DNA from: an uncultured delta proteobacterium
GTDB taxonomy: Bacteria > Myxococcota > Myxococcia > Myxococcales > 40CM-4-68-19
Assembly: GCA_903911145.1 (NCBI GenBank)
Contig: CAIWCD010000043.1
Coordinates: forward strand, 1-56,403
Direction of reading: 5' to 3'
DNA length: 56,403 nucleotides
The position numbers and the translations under genes were made by a program. Under the pieces are notes generated by a model. It had not been told where the DNA came from, did not search any database, and saw nothing but the letters and a program-made list of their open reading frames with translations. Below are positions 18,594 through 27,905 of this stretch, piece by piece. Within the stretch, counting starts at the first letter, position 1. Every line of letters begins with the position of its first letter.

Positions 18594-18828
18594 ATCTGAC
18601 TCCTCCGCGCGAGGCGGAATGGGGCGTTGTCAACCATAGGAACGCGAGCCCTCCAGACGTGGCAAAACGTTGCGCGAGGAAAGAAGTGCGGGCCGAAGCG
18701 GCAGCAACGGAGTAAGGGTTGACCTCAGACATCCTGAGTCTGTCCCGGGCAACTTCTGAAGCTCGAAGGGGCTACCACTCAGGGCAGTTCAAACAGGCGC
18801 GCCACCCAGCGCCGTCGCAGGATTCCTG

Positions 18829-20448
18829 ATGACTACCTTGTTGCGCGCAATGAAGCCGATCCTCTCAGCCTTCGTTCTGCTCTGCAGCGCAACGCTCGTT
18901 GCCTGTGGACCTTCCGATCCATGCAGTGGAAATGGCGACTGGTACTACCATTGGAACTGCAACGGAGACTCGGAGTGTCTGGCAACAAACCCCAACGGCA
19001 CCCCGACGGGTTCCAATGACGAGGGCAACCAGATCTCCTGCACGCAGGTGATGCAGTTCGGCACCCAGTTCTGGGGCTCGGCGGCCTCGCAGTCATGCGA
19101 CCAGCTGCCAGGCGGGGATGCGTGCCGCGGCCCGACGTACTCTGTGACCTACGATGGAAATGGCAATACGGGCGGGACCGTTCCTATCGATCCAACTCAA
19201 TACACAGCCGGGCAGAGTGCGACCGTTCTGGGCAACAGCGGCTCTCTTGTGCGGACTGCCTACTCCTTCTCAAGTTGGAATTCCAAAGCGGATGGTTCCG
19301 GACACGCCTGGTCCGTTGGGCAGGTATTCCAGATGGGCGCCGCCAATGCGGTCCTGTTCGCTTCATGGAGATCCAACCAGTCGGGTGGAGGCAGCGGCGG
19401 TGGTTCAGCGGGCGGCAGCGGCGGCGGCTCGGGCGGAGGCAGCGCGGGCGGCGCTGGTGGCGGCAGCAGCGGCGGCTCAGCCGGAGGCACTGCTGGCGGC
19501 TCGGGTGGTGGCTCGGGTGGAGGCAGCGCGGGCGGTTCAGCGGGCGGCAGCGGCGGCGGTTCGGGTGGCAGCAGTGCCTGTGGAACGGGCTGGTCGACAG
19601 TGGCATCGATGCCCACTGCGCGCAGCGACCTGGCCGCCGGCGCGGTCGGGAACATCATCTACGCACTGGGCGGGCAGAACTCGGCAGTCCTCAATACGAA
19701 TGAGGCCTATGACACCGTCGGCAACAGCTGGTCGACGAAGGCTCCCATGCCAGTCACGCGCAAGAACTTCGGCGTCGGCGTCGTCAATGGAATCGTCTAC
19801 GTGATCGGTGGTGTCTCTGATGGCAACGGAACCAACTGTGTCAGCGAACTCGACGCGTACGATTCTGTTCATGACACCTGGTCGACCAAGGCTGCGCTTC
19901 CCACGCCGAGGGATGGTCTGCAGATCTCCGTCTCCGGTGGAATCCTCTATGCAATTGGCGGGACTCCCTGCACCTCTCCCGCGCAGTGGCTGACCACCGT
20001 CGAGGCCTACGATCCAGTTGGGAATAGCTGGTCGACCAAAGCGGCATCACCAACCGGGCATGACTTTGGAGCAGCGACAGACCTGAATGGGAGTGTCTAC
20101 CTGCTCGGTGGAACGACCACCGCAACGACCGTCCCGACTGGGATTCTGGAGGCGTTCGTTCCAACCTCGAACAGTTGGGCAACCAGGCTGTCGATGCCCA
20201 CCTCGCGCACGAGCCTCGGCGTCGGAGCGCAATGCAATCACCTCTACGCAATTGGTGGTTCGAACAGCCAGGGCAATGCCGTGTCTACTGTCGAGTCCTA
20301 TAATCCGACGACAAACTCCTGGAGCACGCAGCCCTCGCTGCCGACAACCCGCACGCTGTTCGGCACGGCGGTCGCCAATGGAGGCATCTTCGTTCTCGGT
20401 GGAGCGGGCGCAACGGGGATCGTATCCACGGTGGATGCCTTCCGCTGA
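18829..20448 (+). CDS. kelch-repeat surface lipoprotein with InlB-type repeat
   Basis: This 539-residue protein has a signal with lipobox (TLVACGP), a Cys-rich N-terminal segment, and a Listeria/Bacteroides InlB B-type beta-grasp repeat (YSVTYDGNGNTGGTVP ... GHAWSVGQVFQ). A long GGSGGGSAGG linker (about 19381-19572) follows, then six kelch motifs (for example NIIYALGGQNS, DTVGNSWSTKAPMP, NSVYLLGG-type) that should close a beta-propeller. Kelch propellers bind proteins or glycans; galactose-oxidase-type catalytic residues are not apparent. ATG 18829 has AGGA at six bases. Confidence 0.88.
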   Translation: MTTLLRAMKPILSAFVLLCSATLVACGPSDPCSGNGDWYYHWNCNGDSECLATNPNGTPTGSNDEGNQISCTQVMQFGTQFWGSAASQSCDQLPGGDACRGPTYSVTYDGNGNTGGTVPIDPTQYTAGQSATVLGNSGSLVRTAYSFSSWNSKADGSGHAWSVGQVFQMGAANAVLFASWRSNQSGGGSGGGSAGGSGGGSGGGSAGGAGGGSSGGSAGGTAGGSGGGSGGGSAGGSAGGSGGGSGGSSACGTGWSTVASMPTARSDLAAGAVGNIIYALGGQNSAVLNTNEAYDTVGNSWSTKAPMPVTRKNFGVGVVNGIVYVIGGVSDGNGTNCVSELDAYDSVHDTWSTKAALPTPRDGLQISVSGGILYAIGGTPCTSPAQWLTTVEAYDPVGNSWSTKAASPTGHDFGAATDLNGSVYLLGGTTTATTVPTGILEAFVPTSNSWATRLSMPTSRTSLGVGAQCNHLYAIGGSNSQGNAVSTVESYNPTTNSWSTQPSLPTTRTLFGTAVANGGIFVLGGAGATGIVSTVDAFR

Positions 20449-20551
20449 GCCGACGCAGATCCGTTGATCGGAGGGCGGATTCGGCCGGCGCATGGGGCCT
20501 TCCGCTCGTTATCGTATGGTCGTTCGCCTGCTCCGACGAGATCGTTCCTAT

Positions 20552-21841
20552 ATGAATTCTCGGTCGACCGCTGCGCTGCTCTTGACCTGCACGGCCTTCG
20601 CCTCGCTCGCCGGCTGCGGCGGCGCTCCGGATCCAACGGAAGACGAGCTGCGTGCGCCGCGTGCACTGGAACTGACCGCAGGTGACGCCGTGGCTCGCGC
20701 ACAGCTCTGGGTCAATGCCCAGGTTCCCTACTGCCAGAGTCCCAACGGTAAGCCTGATGCAGATCCTGCGTGCGCTTCAGTCTGCACACGCCCGGTCAAT
20801 CCTGATTGGGATCCCTATCGCTCCGACTGCTCCGGATTCGTCTCCTGGGCGTGGGGACTCGCCGCGCCAGGGCATTCGACCGATCAGTTCGCTCCTGCAA
20901 AGACAGACATCACGGCCGTGATCGACGGCAACTCATTGCAACCCGGCGATGCACTCAACATCCCCGGCGATCATATGATCTTCTTTGTTGCCTGGATCAC
21001 CGCGGGTTCCCACGCGACGTTCATGGAGGAGCCTGGGTGCAGTGCCTCTCCCAACTATGCACACGAATTCAGCTCGGCTGTTGTCATCAACGGCTCGTCC
21101 GTCACGGTGGCCTATGAGGGCAAGACCTTCACCGCGATTCGATACCAGGGACTCTCCGCAAGCGCCGATGCAGGGACCTCCACATCACCAGACGCGGGCA
21201 CGAGTTGCGTGGTGCGGACGACGAATACGCCCGGTGTCTGCATCTCCACGTCGGCATGTCAGGCATTGGGAGACCACACCTCGACGCCCGGATATTGCCC
21301 GGGCGCCGCCAACATCGAGTGCTGCACGCCGATTCCCTGCCCGGATAGTTCACACTGCGCGGCGAGCACGCCGGTCTGTGACTCCTCAACCGGAGGCTGC
21401 CGCGCATGCAATGCTGATGGTGAATGCGCTACCGGTGTCTGTGCGCTCGCGCCTGCCGATCCAAAGCATGGACAGTGCGTCCAGTGCGTCAGCGATGACC
21501 AGTGCCCGTTCATGAGCTACTGCAACGTCTCCTCAGATCGCTGCGCGGCGTGCACGGCCGGCAATCCGGCGTGCCCCTCCAGCCTGAACGACGCAGGGGT
21601 GCAGATCTCAGACGCCGGCGCGCAAGTCTCAGACGCTGGGGCACAAGTCTCAGACGCGGGCTCACCGGATGAGGACGCGGGATCTCCTCATGAAGACGCT
21701 GGTACGGGCAGCGAGGACGCCGGAACGCAGTTGCACCCCGGCACTGCGGGTGGCTGCGCGAGCGGAGGAGGCGACCTCGCTCTCTTCGGAATTCTGGTTG
21801 GATTCCTATTCCGTTTTCGGCGCCGCGCAGAGCGAGTCTGA
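20552..21841 (+). CDS. NlpC/P60-like lipoprotein with Cys-rich module and MYXO-CTERM-like tail
   Basis: From ATG 20552 the product has 429 residues. A lipobox (FASLAGC) leads to an NlpC/P60-type cell-wall hydrolase-like domain with nucleophile Cys93 in YRSDCSGFVSWAWG and His141 in IPGDHMIFFVAW. A disulfide-rich region (about 215-350) and tandem 7-residue SDAGAQV repeats (DNA about 21606-21660) follow. The end GGCASGGGDLALFGILVGF plus RFRRRAERV fits a MYXO-CTERM sorting signal: Cys, hydrophobic helix, basic cluster. It would act on peptidoglycan or peptides and be shown at the surface. A third catalytic polar residue was not securely placed. Confidence 0.82.
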   Translation: MNSRSTAALLLTCTAFASLAGCGGAPDPTEDELRAPRALELTAGDAVARAQLWVNAQVPYCQSPNGKPDADPACASVCTRPVNPDWDPYRSDCSGFVSWAWGLAAPGHSTDQFAPAKTDITAVIDGNSLQPGDALNIPGDHMIFFVAWITAGSHATFMEEPGCSASPNYAHEFSSAVVINGSSVTVAYEGKTFTAIRYQGLSASADAGTSTSPDAGTSCVVRTTNTPGVCISTSACQALGDHTSTPGYCPGAANIECCTPIPCPDSSHCAASTPVCDSSTGGCRACNADGECATGVCALAPADPKHGQCVQCVSDDQCPFMSYCNVSSDRCAACTAGNPACPSSLNDAGVQISDAGAQVSDAGAQVSDAGSPDEDAGSPHEDAGTGSEDAGTQLHPGTAGGCASGGGDLALFGILVGFLFRFRRRAERV

Positions 21842-21848
21842 GATCCAA

Positions 21849-22997
21849 CTACCGGACAATCACCCGGTCGCTGGCAAACTTGAAATAGCTCGAGTAGGTG
21901 GCGGCGTTGAGACAGGCCTCAAGATTGCTGACCACCGTTCCATTCTTATCCTTGCAGGTGTCGATGGAGGTTCCGCTCGAGGCGGAGAGCGTGTAGGGCG
22001 CTCCGGCGCCGGCTGCAGGCTGCGCGGCATCGACCTGATCCGGCTGCGTTGGCGTCACGACGTGAACTGAGCCGAACGCAACGCAGCCACTCACAATCAA
22101 GTCGAGCGCGGTGCTGGTGGAGGTCAAGCCCGCGCAGCTGCTCACGACGATCGAGGGAAGCAGCGCTTTCGACAGCGATGCTGCCGCGACGTTTCCACAG
22201 AGCGTTGCCGCGCCGCTCGATTGTGTCGCGCCGAGGCTCGAGAAGGTCTGCAGCGAAGGCGCGACATGCTCAGAGGGAAGATGTCCGGGGTTTCCACCGT
22301 TGGTAGATTCCAGTGGCGTGGAGAGCGTCCCGATCGGGGCATTGAGCGACGCGTGGGAAACAGACATCGCCGTGACCGCGCCGCCGAGCGAGAGGTTGAG
22401 ACTGACCGATCCCGGGCCCGCAGTCAGGGTGTGATTGGAGATCGAGGCGGGCAGTTGCGCGAGCGGCTCACCCGAGGCGGCGACAGTGATCTGATCTGGC
22501 TGGTACCACCAGTCGAGATCGGAGGTGCCGTCGTAGCCCGTGCCGGCATCGGTGGATTCCACACGACCGCCGAGGACGCCCAGCGTGATTCCACTCTGGT
22601 CGACTCCCGTCACATCCGACGCACCGAGAAACTCGAGCAGGATGGTAATCGAGCCGTCCTTGATGCCCTTATCGAGCGCAGTCTGGAGTTGCGACTGGGC
22701 GAGAGATTGAACCACGGCATTGCCGAGCGCATTCGTGGTGCAGGCGGAGTCGGTTGCAAACTGCAGCTTCAGCCAGTTGACCCGCTGGCTCTCTTCCAAT
22801 TGGCAGGTCGCGCTGCAGCCGTCGAAGCTGGCCGTGTTTCCATCGTCGCACTGCTCGCCGGGATCAAGAACACCGTTTCCGCAGTTCGTGTTGGTTGCCC
22901 CGGATGATCCGGAACAGGCAGCAACCAGCGCTGCGGAGAAGAGGACGGCCAGCAATCGAACGCTGCCGAGGGCATCGACGCGAGTTTTCAGAGACAT
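21849..22997 (-). CDS. lipoprotein with DUF4215-type Cys repeat
   Basis: The 382-residue product starts at ATG 22997 behind AAGGTG. After a lipobox (ALVAACSG) it carries one myxobacterial Cys-rich repeat, CGNGVLDPGEQCDDGN ... GCSATC (about 38-70). The roughly 300-residue beta-rich remainder has no recognised motif (VNWLKLQFATDSACTTNALG, GSITILLEFLGASDVTG). The DUF4215 repeat is a surface-protein hallmark in this phylum. The 3' end lies 8 bp from the stop of the convergent NlpC-like gene. Confidence 0.8.
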   Translation of the reverse strand: MSLKTRVDALGSVRLLAVLFSAALVAACSGSSGATNTNCGNGVLDPGEQCDDGNTASFDGCSATCQLEESQRVNWLKLQFATDSACTTNALGNAVVQSLAQSQLQTALDKGIKDGSITILLEFLGASDVTGVDQSGITLGVLGGRVESTDAGTGYDGTSDLDWWYQPDQITVAASGEPLAQLPASISNHTLTAGPGSVSLNLSLGGAVTAMSVSHASLNAPIGTLSTPLESTNGGNPGHLPSEHVAPSLQTFSSLGATQSSGAATLCGNVAAASLSKALLPSIVVSSCAGLTSTSTALDLIVSGCVAFGSVHVVTPTQPDQVDAAQPAAGAGAPYTLSASSGTSIDTCKDKNGTVVSNLEACLNAATYSSYFKFASDRVIVR

Positions 22998-23100
22998 GCC
23001 AGGCACCTTACTGTCCCGCCTCGTCCCCGCACTCAGGCAGATGTCTGGTGGGACCAACCGCATCGAGCGCGAGGGCAGGAAGGCATCAATCGCCTGCCTG

Positions 23101-24285
23101 TCAGTTGTTCAGATAGTTCCACGACGCGCCGTCAGGCCTCGACCCGGCCGGGTCTGGCGCCTGCGCATTGCTGTCCTTGCCGGCCATTCGCATCCGGTCG
23201 GAGATGGCCTTGATGAGCTTCTGCTCGTCGCCTGTCGCGCTCGAATATTTGTAGGGCGCTCGATTGAGCGCGTCGGTCGCCTTCTCCATATCGTCGCCGG
23301 AGGGATGGCCGTTGGTATCCCAGCGCACGGCGAACTCTGTGTAGTAGGAGAAGATCTCGTCCGCAAAGTGATTGCTGCTGTTGTCTGGCGTCGGATTCGC
23401 CTGGTGGAACGGAAAGCGCAGGTAGTGGCCATATCCGTGCGCGAGCGTGCAGACCATATCGAGGGATTTCTGGATTCCGGTTGCACTGATTCCGAACCCA
23501 ACCGTGTTGATTCCAATCCGCCGGTCCCGGTAGACGAGATCGCCGACGTTGGAATGTGCAGAGACAATCGGGTCGGTGCCATCGACCAGGATCATGATGG
23601 CCGTCATGCCGGTGCAGTACCCGTCGAGCGTATTCTGCATGATGGTCTTCACATCCGGAGTCTTCGCGTGTGCGTAGACCTTGCACATCGCGCCGATGAT
23701 GCGCACCAGACAGCACTGGGCGTTCTTGACGTCCTTGTTCGACATCTTCGAGAGGTCGGGAGTCAGGAACGACGCGCTCGGCATATAGCGGGAGAGCTCG
23801 TTGATGACCGGTCCCGACGCCGACCGCATCGATTCAAGAATCGACAACTGGATCGCCGGTTCCTTGAATGCATCGGACATGATGATCGTGTTGCACGAGC
23901 CATCGCGGGTCGCTTTGAGCTGGCCGTTGTCGGTATTTACAAAGTTGAGAAACATTCCCTGATCGCCGGCGCTGAGCGCCTTGAACTGGGGAGAGTCTCT
24001 CCATCCCGACCCGGCGGATGAGCCTCCTGCCAACTGCACGACCGAGCCGGGATTCGCGACATAGTAATCGGTCTCGAGGGCTGTACCGGTGCCGTCGGCG
24101 CTCGAGTACGCGGCAATCACGTAGATCGAACCATCCTGGAACGAGGAGTTGGGGACGGTTGCCTTCAGCCCGGGAAACATCGATGGCGACCCTTGTCCTC
24201 CGAGCGTGACGGAGATGCTGCCCGCCGGCTTGGAGTAGGAGATGACCACGTTGCCTGCGCTGCGCGAATAGGTGAAATTCGACAA
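23101..24285 (-). CDS. signal-less two-domain protein of unknown function
   Basis: The preferred start is TTG 24285, five bases after GAGGG, giving 394 residues; reading further upstream would overlap the divergent gene. There is no signal peptide. The first about 95 residues are a beta-sandwich-like domain (VVISYSKPAGSISVTLGG). The rest is alpha-rich with ILVDGTDPIVSAHSN, then AHGYGHYLRFPFHQ and FADEIFSYYTEF. The HGYGH spacing followed by an acidic helix resembles a zincin site that has lost the catalytic Glu, but this is only pattern similarity. It is divergently paired with the mucin-like gene, which also lacks a signal peptide, across an inverted repeat. Confidence 0.7.
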   Translation of the reverse strand: MSNFTYSRSAGNVVISYSKPAGSISVTLGGQGSPSMFPGLKATVPNSSFQDGSIYVIAAYSSADGTGTALETDYYVANPGSVVQLAGGSSAGSGWRDSPQFKALSAGDQGMFLNFVNTDNGQLKATRDGSCNTIIMSDAFKEPAIQLSILESMRSASGPVINELSRYMPSASFLTPDLSKMSNKDVKNAQCCLVRIIGAMCKVYAHAKTPDVKTIMQNTLDGYCTGMTAIMILVDGTDPIVSAHSNVGDLVYRDRRIGINTVGFGISATGIQKSLDMVCTLAHGYGHYLRFPFHQANPTPDNSSNHFADEIFSYYTEFAVRWDTNGHPSGDDMEKATDALNRAPYKYSSATGDEQKLIKAISDRMRMAGKDSNAQAPDPAGSRPDGASWNYLNN

Positions 24286-24343
24286 GTGTCCCTCGATCGG
24301 GATCTGGAAACGAAGTGGGTGGTGCGACGCGGCGTGAGTTGAG

Positions 24344-24368
24344 CACTTGCCTATAGTGCAAGCAAGTG
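24344..24368. promoter_or_regulatory. 7-bp inverted repeat in divergent promoter
   Basis: CACTTGC (24344-24350) and GCAAGTG (24362-24368) form a perfect inverted repeat around an 11-base spacer. It lies between the signal-less gene starting at 24285 and the mucin-like gene starting at 24505. Its position fits a dimeric repressor site controlling both, though a chance palindrome cannot be excluded. Confidence 0.4.
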
Positions 24369-24504
24369 GCGCCTTCGATCGGCGGTGCCGCAGAGCGCCC
24401 CGGCGATTGTCGGGGCGGGGTGGCGAATCGAGCGAACCACCGATTCGCTGCAATGCGCTAGGATGCCCGGGGTCTTCCGCCCCCATCGGGCAAGGAGCAG
24501 CAAC

Positions 24505-26127
24505 GTGGCAACCGGCACGCTGACGACGACGACTGCCGCGCCGACGACGACGACTGCTGCGGCGAAGAGCACGACCTCCCCGGCGACCACCACCACCGCG
24601 GCGCCGAGGAGCACCACCGCTCCGCCGGCCACGACCAGCGCGGCTGCGAACAACACGACCGCTCCGCCAGCCACGACCAGCGCGGCTGCGAACAACACGA
24701 CCGCTCCGCCAGCCACGACCAGCGCGGCGCCGGGAGGATCGACGACCAGTGCTCCCTCGGCAGCCACGACGGCCGGTGGCGCTCCGACGACGACCACTGC
24801 GGCCGCTTCAGGCGCGCCCACGTTTGCCGAGGGCTCGGTGACCGTCGCCATCGATCCGGACGACGGCACCGTGCAGAACCCGCGATCGATCCAGGTCTCC
24901 AAGGACGCGAAGCTGACGCTGAGCTGGAACGCCACCGGCGCCGCTTCCGTGAACATCGATCCCGGTGCGCTCACCGGCCTTCCCGCGTCGGGTTCGCAGG
25001 AGATCGCGACGCAGGATGCGACGTTCACGCTCGTCGCGATTGCAGATGGCGGCGCGAAGTCCGATCCCTACTCGCTCGACATCCACACGCACGACGCGGG
25101 AACTGTCGTCTCGCCGCACGTCGAAGTGGGCGCCGGAGTCGCGGCAGTGCTCTCGTTTCTGGCCAGCAAGCCGAGCGGCGAGGCGATCACCTCGGCCCAG
25201 GTCGGCGAGACGATCACGCTGACGGCGACGCTCTCGGAAGCGACAGAGGCCGCGAACATCAATGGACAGAGCGCCGATCTCACCGTCTTGACGAACGGCC
25301 AGAAGCAGGCGGTCACCACGGTGGCCATCGACGCCAGTTCGGACGGCAACTTCAAGTGCGAGGCGCTCAAGGACGGCGCGGTCGTGCAGGAGCAGAAGCA
25401 GCACATCGATATCGTTCCTGCTGGCGCCTCCGCGAGTACCACGACGCACGCGCCGGACGGCAACACGACGCAGTCGCCCGGGAACAACACGACGCTCGCG
25501 CCGGATCACACCACGACCCACGCGCTCGATCAGACGACGACGCACGGGCCCGATCACACCACGACGCATGCTCCGGGCACCACCACGACGCATGCGCCTG
25601 CCACGACCACGACGCACGCTCCCGGCACGACCACCACGCATGGCGCCTGGACGGCCGCCTGGAGCGTGGAGACGATCAAGCAGGATGGAACCGCAGAGAT
25701 GGTTCTGACCGCGCCAGGCCTGGCCGCGGGCACCTCCGTCGTCTTCGAGATCTCGCTCGATGGCGGAGGCACGGTTGGTCAGATCACGGCGACCTCGGAG
25801 AGTGGCAAGGCGACGGCGCAATGGTCGACCTGGTTCAAGCCTGAGTTGGTGACTGATCAGCAGACGGTTGGTGATGGCGCCCAGTTCAAGGCGGTGAAGT
25901 TCGCCTTCAAGGCATCAGCGGGCGGTCAGGATGCGACGACGACTGCGCTGATCACCTATAGCGACAAACTTGCAACCACGGTCGTGGATGCGGACAAGAA
26001 ACCTCAGAGTAAGACGCAGGTGATCATCGTCTCTCCGTGGGGAACCATGGTTGCGACCACCGACGACAACGGTCTGCTGAGTGTGGAAGGTCTGCCGCCG
26101 GGTGGGTTGCACCTGACGATCGATTGA
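24505..26127 (+). CDS. mucin-like Thr-rich protein without signal peptide
   Basis: The start is GTG 24505, seven bases after AAGGAG, giving 540 residues that open directly with ATGTLTTTTAAPTTTT, so no secretion signal is visible. Residues about 1-110 are Thr/Ala/Pro repeats. Residues about 110-305 contain two Ig-like beta domains (VTVAIDPDDGTVQ, VGETITLTATLSEATEA). A second Thr/His/Pro repeat (units such as TTTHAPGT, about 25440-25640) follows, then an Ig-like and a carboxypeptidase-regulatory-like domain (MVATTDDNGLLSVEGLPPGG). The layout suggests an extended rod or fibre, or a glycosylation target, exported by an unconventional route. No function is known; the divergent neighbour is the other signal-less protein. 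Confidence 0.72.
   Translation: MATGTLTTTTAAPTTTTAAAKSTTSPATTTTAAPRSTTAPPATTSAAANNTTAPPATTSAAANNTTAPPATTSAAPGGSTTSAPSAATTAGGAPTTTTAAASGAPTFAEGSVTVAIDPDDGTVQNPRSIQVSKDAKLTLSWNATGAASVNIDPGALTGLPASGSQEIATQDATFTLVAIADGGAKSDPYSLDIHTHDAGTVVSPHVEVGAGVAAVLSFLASKPSGEAITSAQVGETITLTATLSEATEAANINGQSADLTVLTNGQKQAVTTVAIDASSDGNFKCEALKDGAVVQEQKQHIDIVPAGASASTTTHAPDGNTTQSPGNNTTLAPDHTTTHALDQTTTHGPDHTTTHAPGTTTTHAPATTTTHAPGTTTTHGAWTAAWSVETIKQDGTAEMVLTAPGLAAGTSVVFEISLDGGGTVGQITATSESGKATAQWSTWFKPELVTDQQTVGDGAQFKAVKFAFKASAGGQDATTTALITYSDKLATTVVDADKKPQSKTQVIIVSPWGTMVATTDDNGLLSVEGLPPGGLHLTID
24619..24728 (+). repeat. 42-bp tandem repeat within the mucin-like gene
   Basis: Two complete 42-bp units (24619-24660 and 24661-24702), differing at one base, and a third partial unit encode APPATTSAAANNTT. 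Near-identity at DNA level points to recent duplication or slippage, so the copy number may differ between strains. Confidence 0.75.
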
Positions 26128-26194
26128 TCTCAGACCACGCTCCGTCCTGGTTGCATTGACACTCCGCGCTCCCCGATCCAACTGTTCGCAGACG

Positions 26195-27655
26195 ATGGAT
26201 GGCAGCACTCCTCGCGCAGAGCGCATCACGAGCGCCGGGACGGCGAGTGCGCGCAACGCCACGCCTCGGTCCTGGCGCGGGCCGGCCACCCGTGCGACGG
26301 CGATCTTTCTTCTGGGCTTCGCCTGCCTTGTCGTGACTCCGCCATTTCAAACACCGGACTCAGGAAATCATCTGGGCCGCGCGTTTCAGATCAGCCAGGG
26401 GATCCTGATCGCCGAGCAGCGTGGGCAGCAGACCGGAGGCCTCGTTCCGCAGGCCCTGGTGGCGGATATCGGGCAGTACGGTGATCTTCCCTTCCAACCC
26501 GAACACCGGATCTCGTTCCAGGTATGGAGAGATCGACTGCGCGCAAGCGGGCACCTCACGAATGATGCCTCGGTGCCTCTGGTCTTCATGAATTTTCCAA
26601 ACACATCGCGATATCTTCCTGTCCCGTATCTTCCACAGGCGCTTGGTCAACTTGTCGCGAGATCACTGCGCGCGCCCGATCTGATCGCCATCTATCTCTC
26701 CGGACTCTTCGCGCTGATCTCTTCGTCATTGCTGCTGCTCGCTGCGTTTCGTGCGCTCGACTTCTCCTCGCGGATGACGACGATCTGTTTTCTCGTTGCC
26801 GGGATGCCGATGTCTGCGTTCCTGCTGGGCTCGATCAGTCCGGACGGACAGACGCTTGCGCTCGCGCTGCTCGCCTTCGCCCTTGCCCACCGCGTACAGC
26901 ACAAGCCCGACGCTCGGACGCTGGCCGCGTTGGTTGTGGTCTCCTCGCTGCTCGGCGCCTGCAAGGGGCTCTATTGCATCGTGCCACTCGGCCTGCTTCC
27001 TGTTGCACTTTCTGGCCTGGTGCGCCGAGGTGAGCGCGTCGCGGCGTCTCTGTTTGCAGCATGCGTCGCAGCCTGCGCGATCCTTCCCACTCTGATCTGG
27101 AGCCTTCTCACGCGCGGCCAGTACAACGCCCTGAATCCAGATCCGCGCATCGATCCATCAGAGCAAATCCATTTCCTGCTTACCCACCCGATCACCGGGT
27201 TTGTACTCCTCGCGCGCGACTTCCTGTCGAGGGCCCCAAACCTTGTGCATTCCATGATCGGCGTCCTCGGGTGGCTCGATACACCGCTGCCGCATTGGTT
27301 GGTGATTCTCTATGCAGGGGGCATGACGCTGCTGGTGCTCTTTGCTGCGGAAGGGAAGGGGAGTTCCACAGCGCTCTCGATCCGGGTGTGGATGGCTGGA
27401 TCCTGCCTCGCTTTTGCCTTCGCCATGAGTCTCATCAGTTATCTGACCTGGACTCCTGTGGGCGCGAACGCAGTGGAAGGATTGCAGGGTCGTTACTACC
27501 TGCCGATCATGCCTCTGCTGTTGAGCGCGGCGCCGGTCATGGTGTCGCCGGTTCAGCGCTGGGTTCGCGCACGAGAAGCCGCTCCGATCCTGCTCTGGCT
27601 GATCTCTTCGTCGACGTTGATGGTGAACCTGCTCCACCGGTATTGGCAGCGATAG
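26195..27655 (+). CDS. DUF2142-like polytopic membrane protein
   Basis: About 486 residues from ATG 26195 (TTG 26156 is an alternative start). The first hydrophobic segment is followed by VTPPFQTPDSGNHLGRAFQI, close to the PPFexPDExxHfxra signature of DUF2142 membrane proteins. About eleven further helices follow, and the C-terminus has EGLQGRYYLPIMPLLL, the conserved QGRYxxP motif of the family. These are GT-C-like membrane proteins often found with polysaccharide genes. The role is inferred as an envelope glycan transferase. No sugar-nucleotide genes are nearby. Confidence 0.83.
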   Translation: MDGSTPRAERITSAGTASARNATPRSWRGPATRATAIFLLGFACLVVTPPFQTPDSGNHLGRAFQISQGILIAEQRGQQTGGLVPQALVADIGQYGDLPFQPEHRISFQVWRDRLRASGHLTNDASVPLVFMNFPNTSRYLPVPYLPQALGQLVARSLRAPDLIAIYLSGLFALISSSLLLLAAFRALDFSSRMTTICFLVAGMPMSAFLLGSISPDGQTLALALLAFALAHRVQHKPDARTLAALVVVSSLLGACKGLYCIVPLGLLPVALSGLVRRGERVAASLFAACVAACAILPTLIWSLLTRGQYNALNPDPRIDPSEQIHFLLTHPITGFVLLARDFLSRAPNLVHSMIGVLGWLDTPLPHWLVILYAGGMTLLVLFAAEGKGSSTALSIRVWMAGSCLAFAFAMSLISYLTWTPVGANAVEGLQGRYYLPIMPLLLSAAPVMVSPVQRWVRAREAAPILLWLISSSTLMVNLLHRYWQR

Positions 27656-27905
27656 GAGCGGTATTCCGAGCAGCATCAGTTGCGGCTAAGACCATCGTCC
27701 GCGTCTCGCAAAGGAACAGACGGACACAGGTCGTCGTGATTGGAGATTCTCCTTGCGCGCACGACTCTCTATCGATGAGAGTTATCGAGGGGGGACAGAG
27801 CATCATTCGATCGGCGAATAGCGCAGACAATGCCGGTGCCGCCCTGAATTGAACCAGGGTTGTTTCTCACCCAAGAAACCACCACCGCAGAAGGGAAGAT
27901 TGACT

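Noticed and set aside
19381-19572. Regular short repeats that could suggest an array
   Set aside because: They are in-frame Gly-Gly-Ser codons inside a lipoprotein gene, with no unique spacers, so not CRISPR.
27776-27853. 25-codon frame MRVIEGGQSIIRS before the HAMP receptor
   Set aside because: No convincing ribosome binding site or hydrophobic segment; too short to support.
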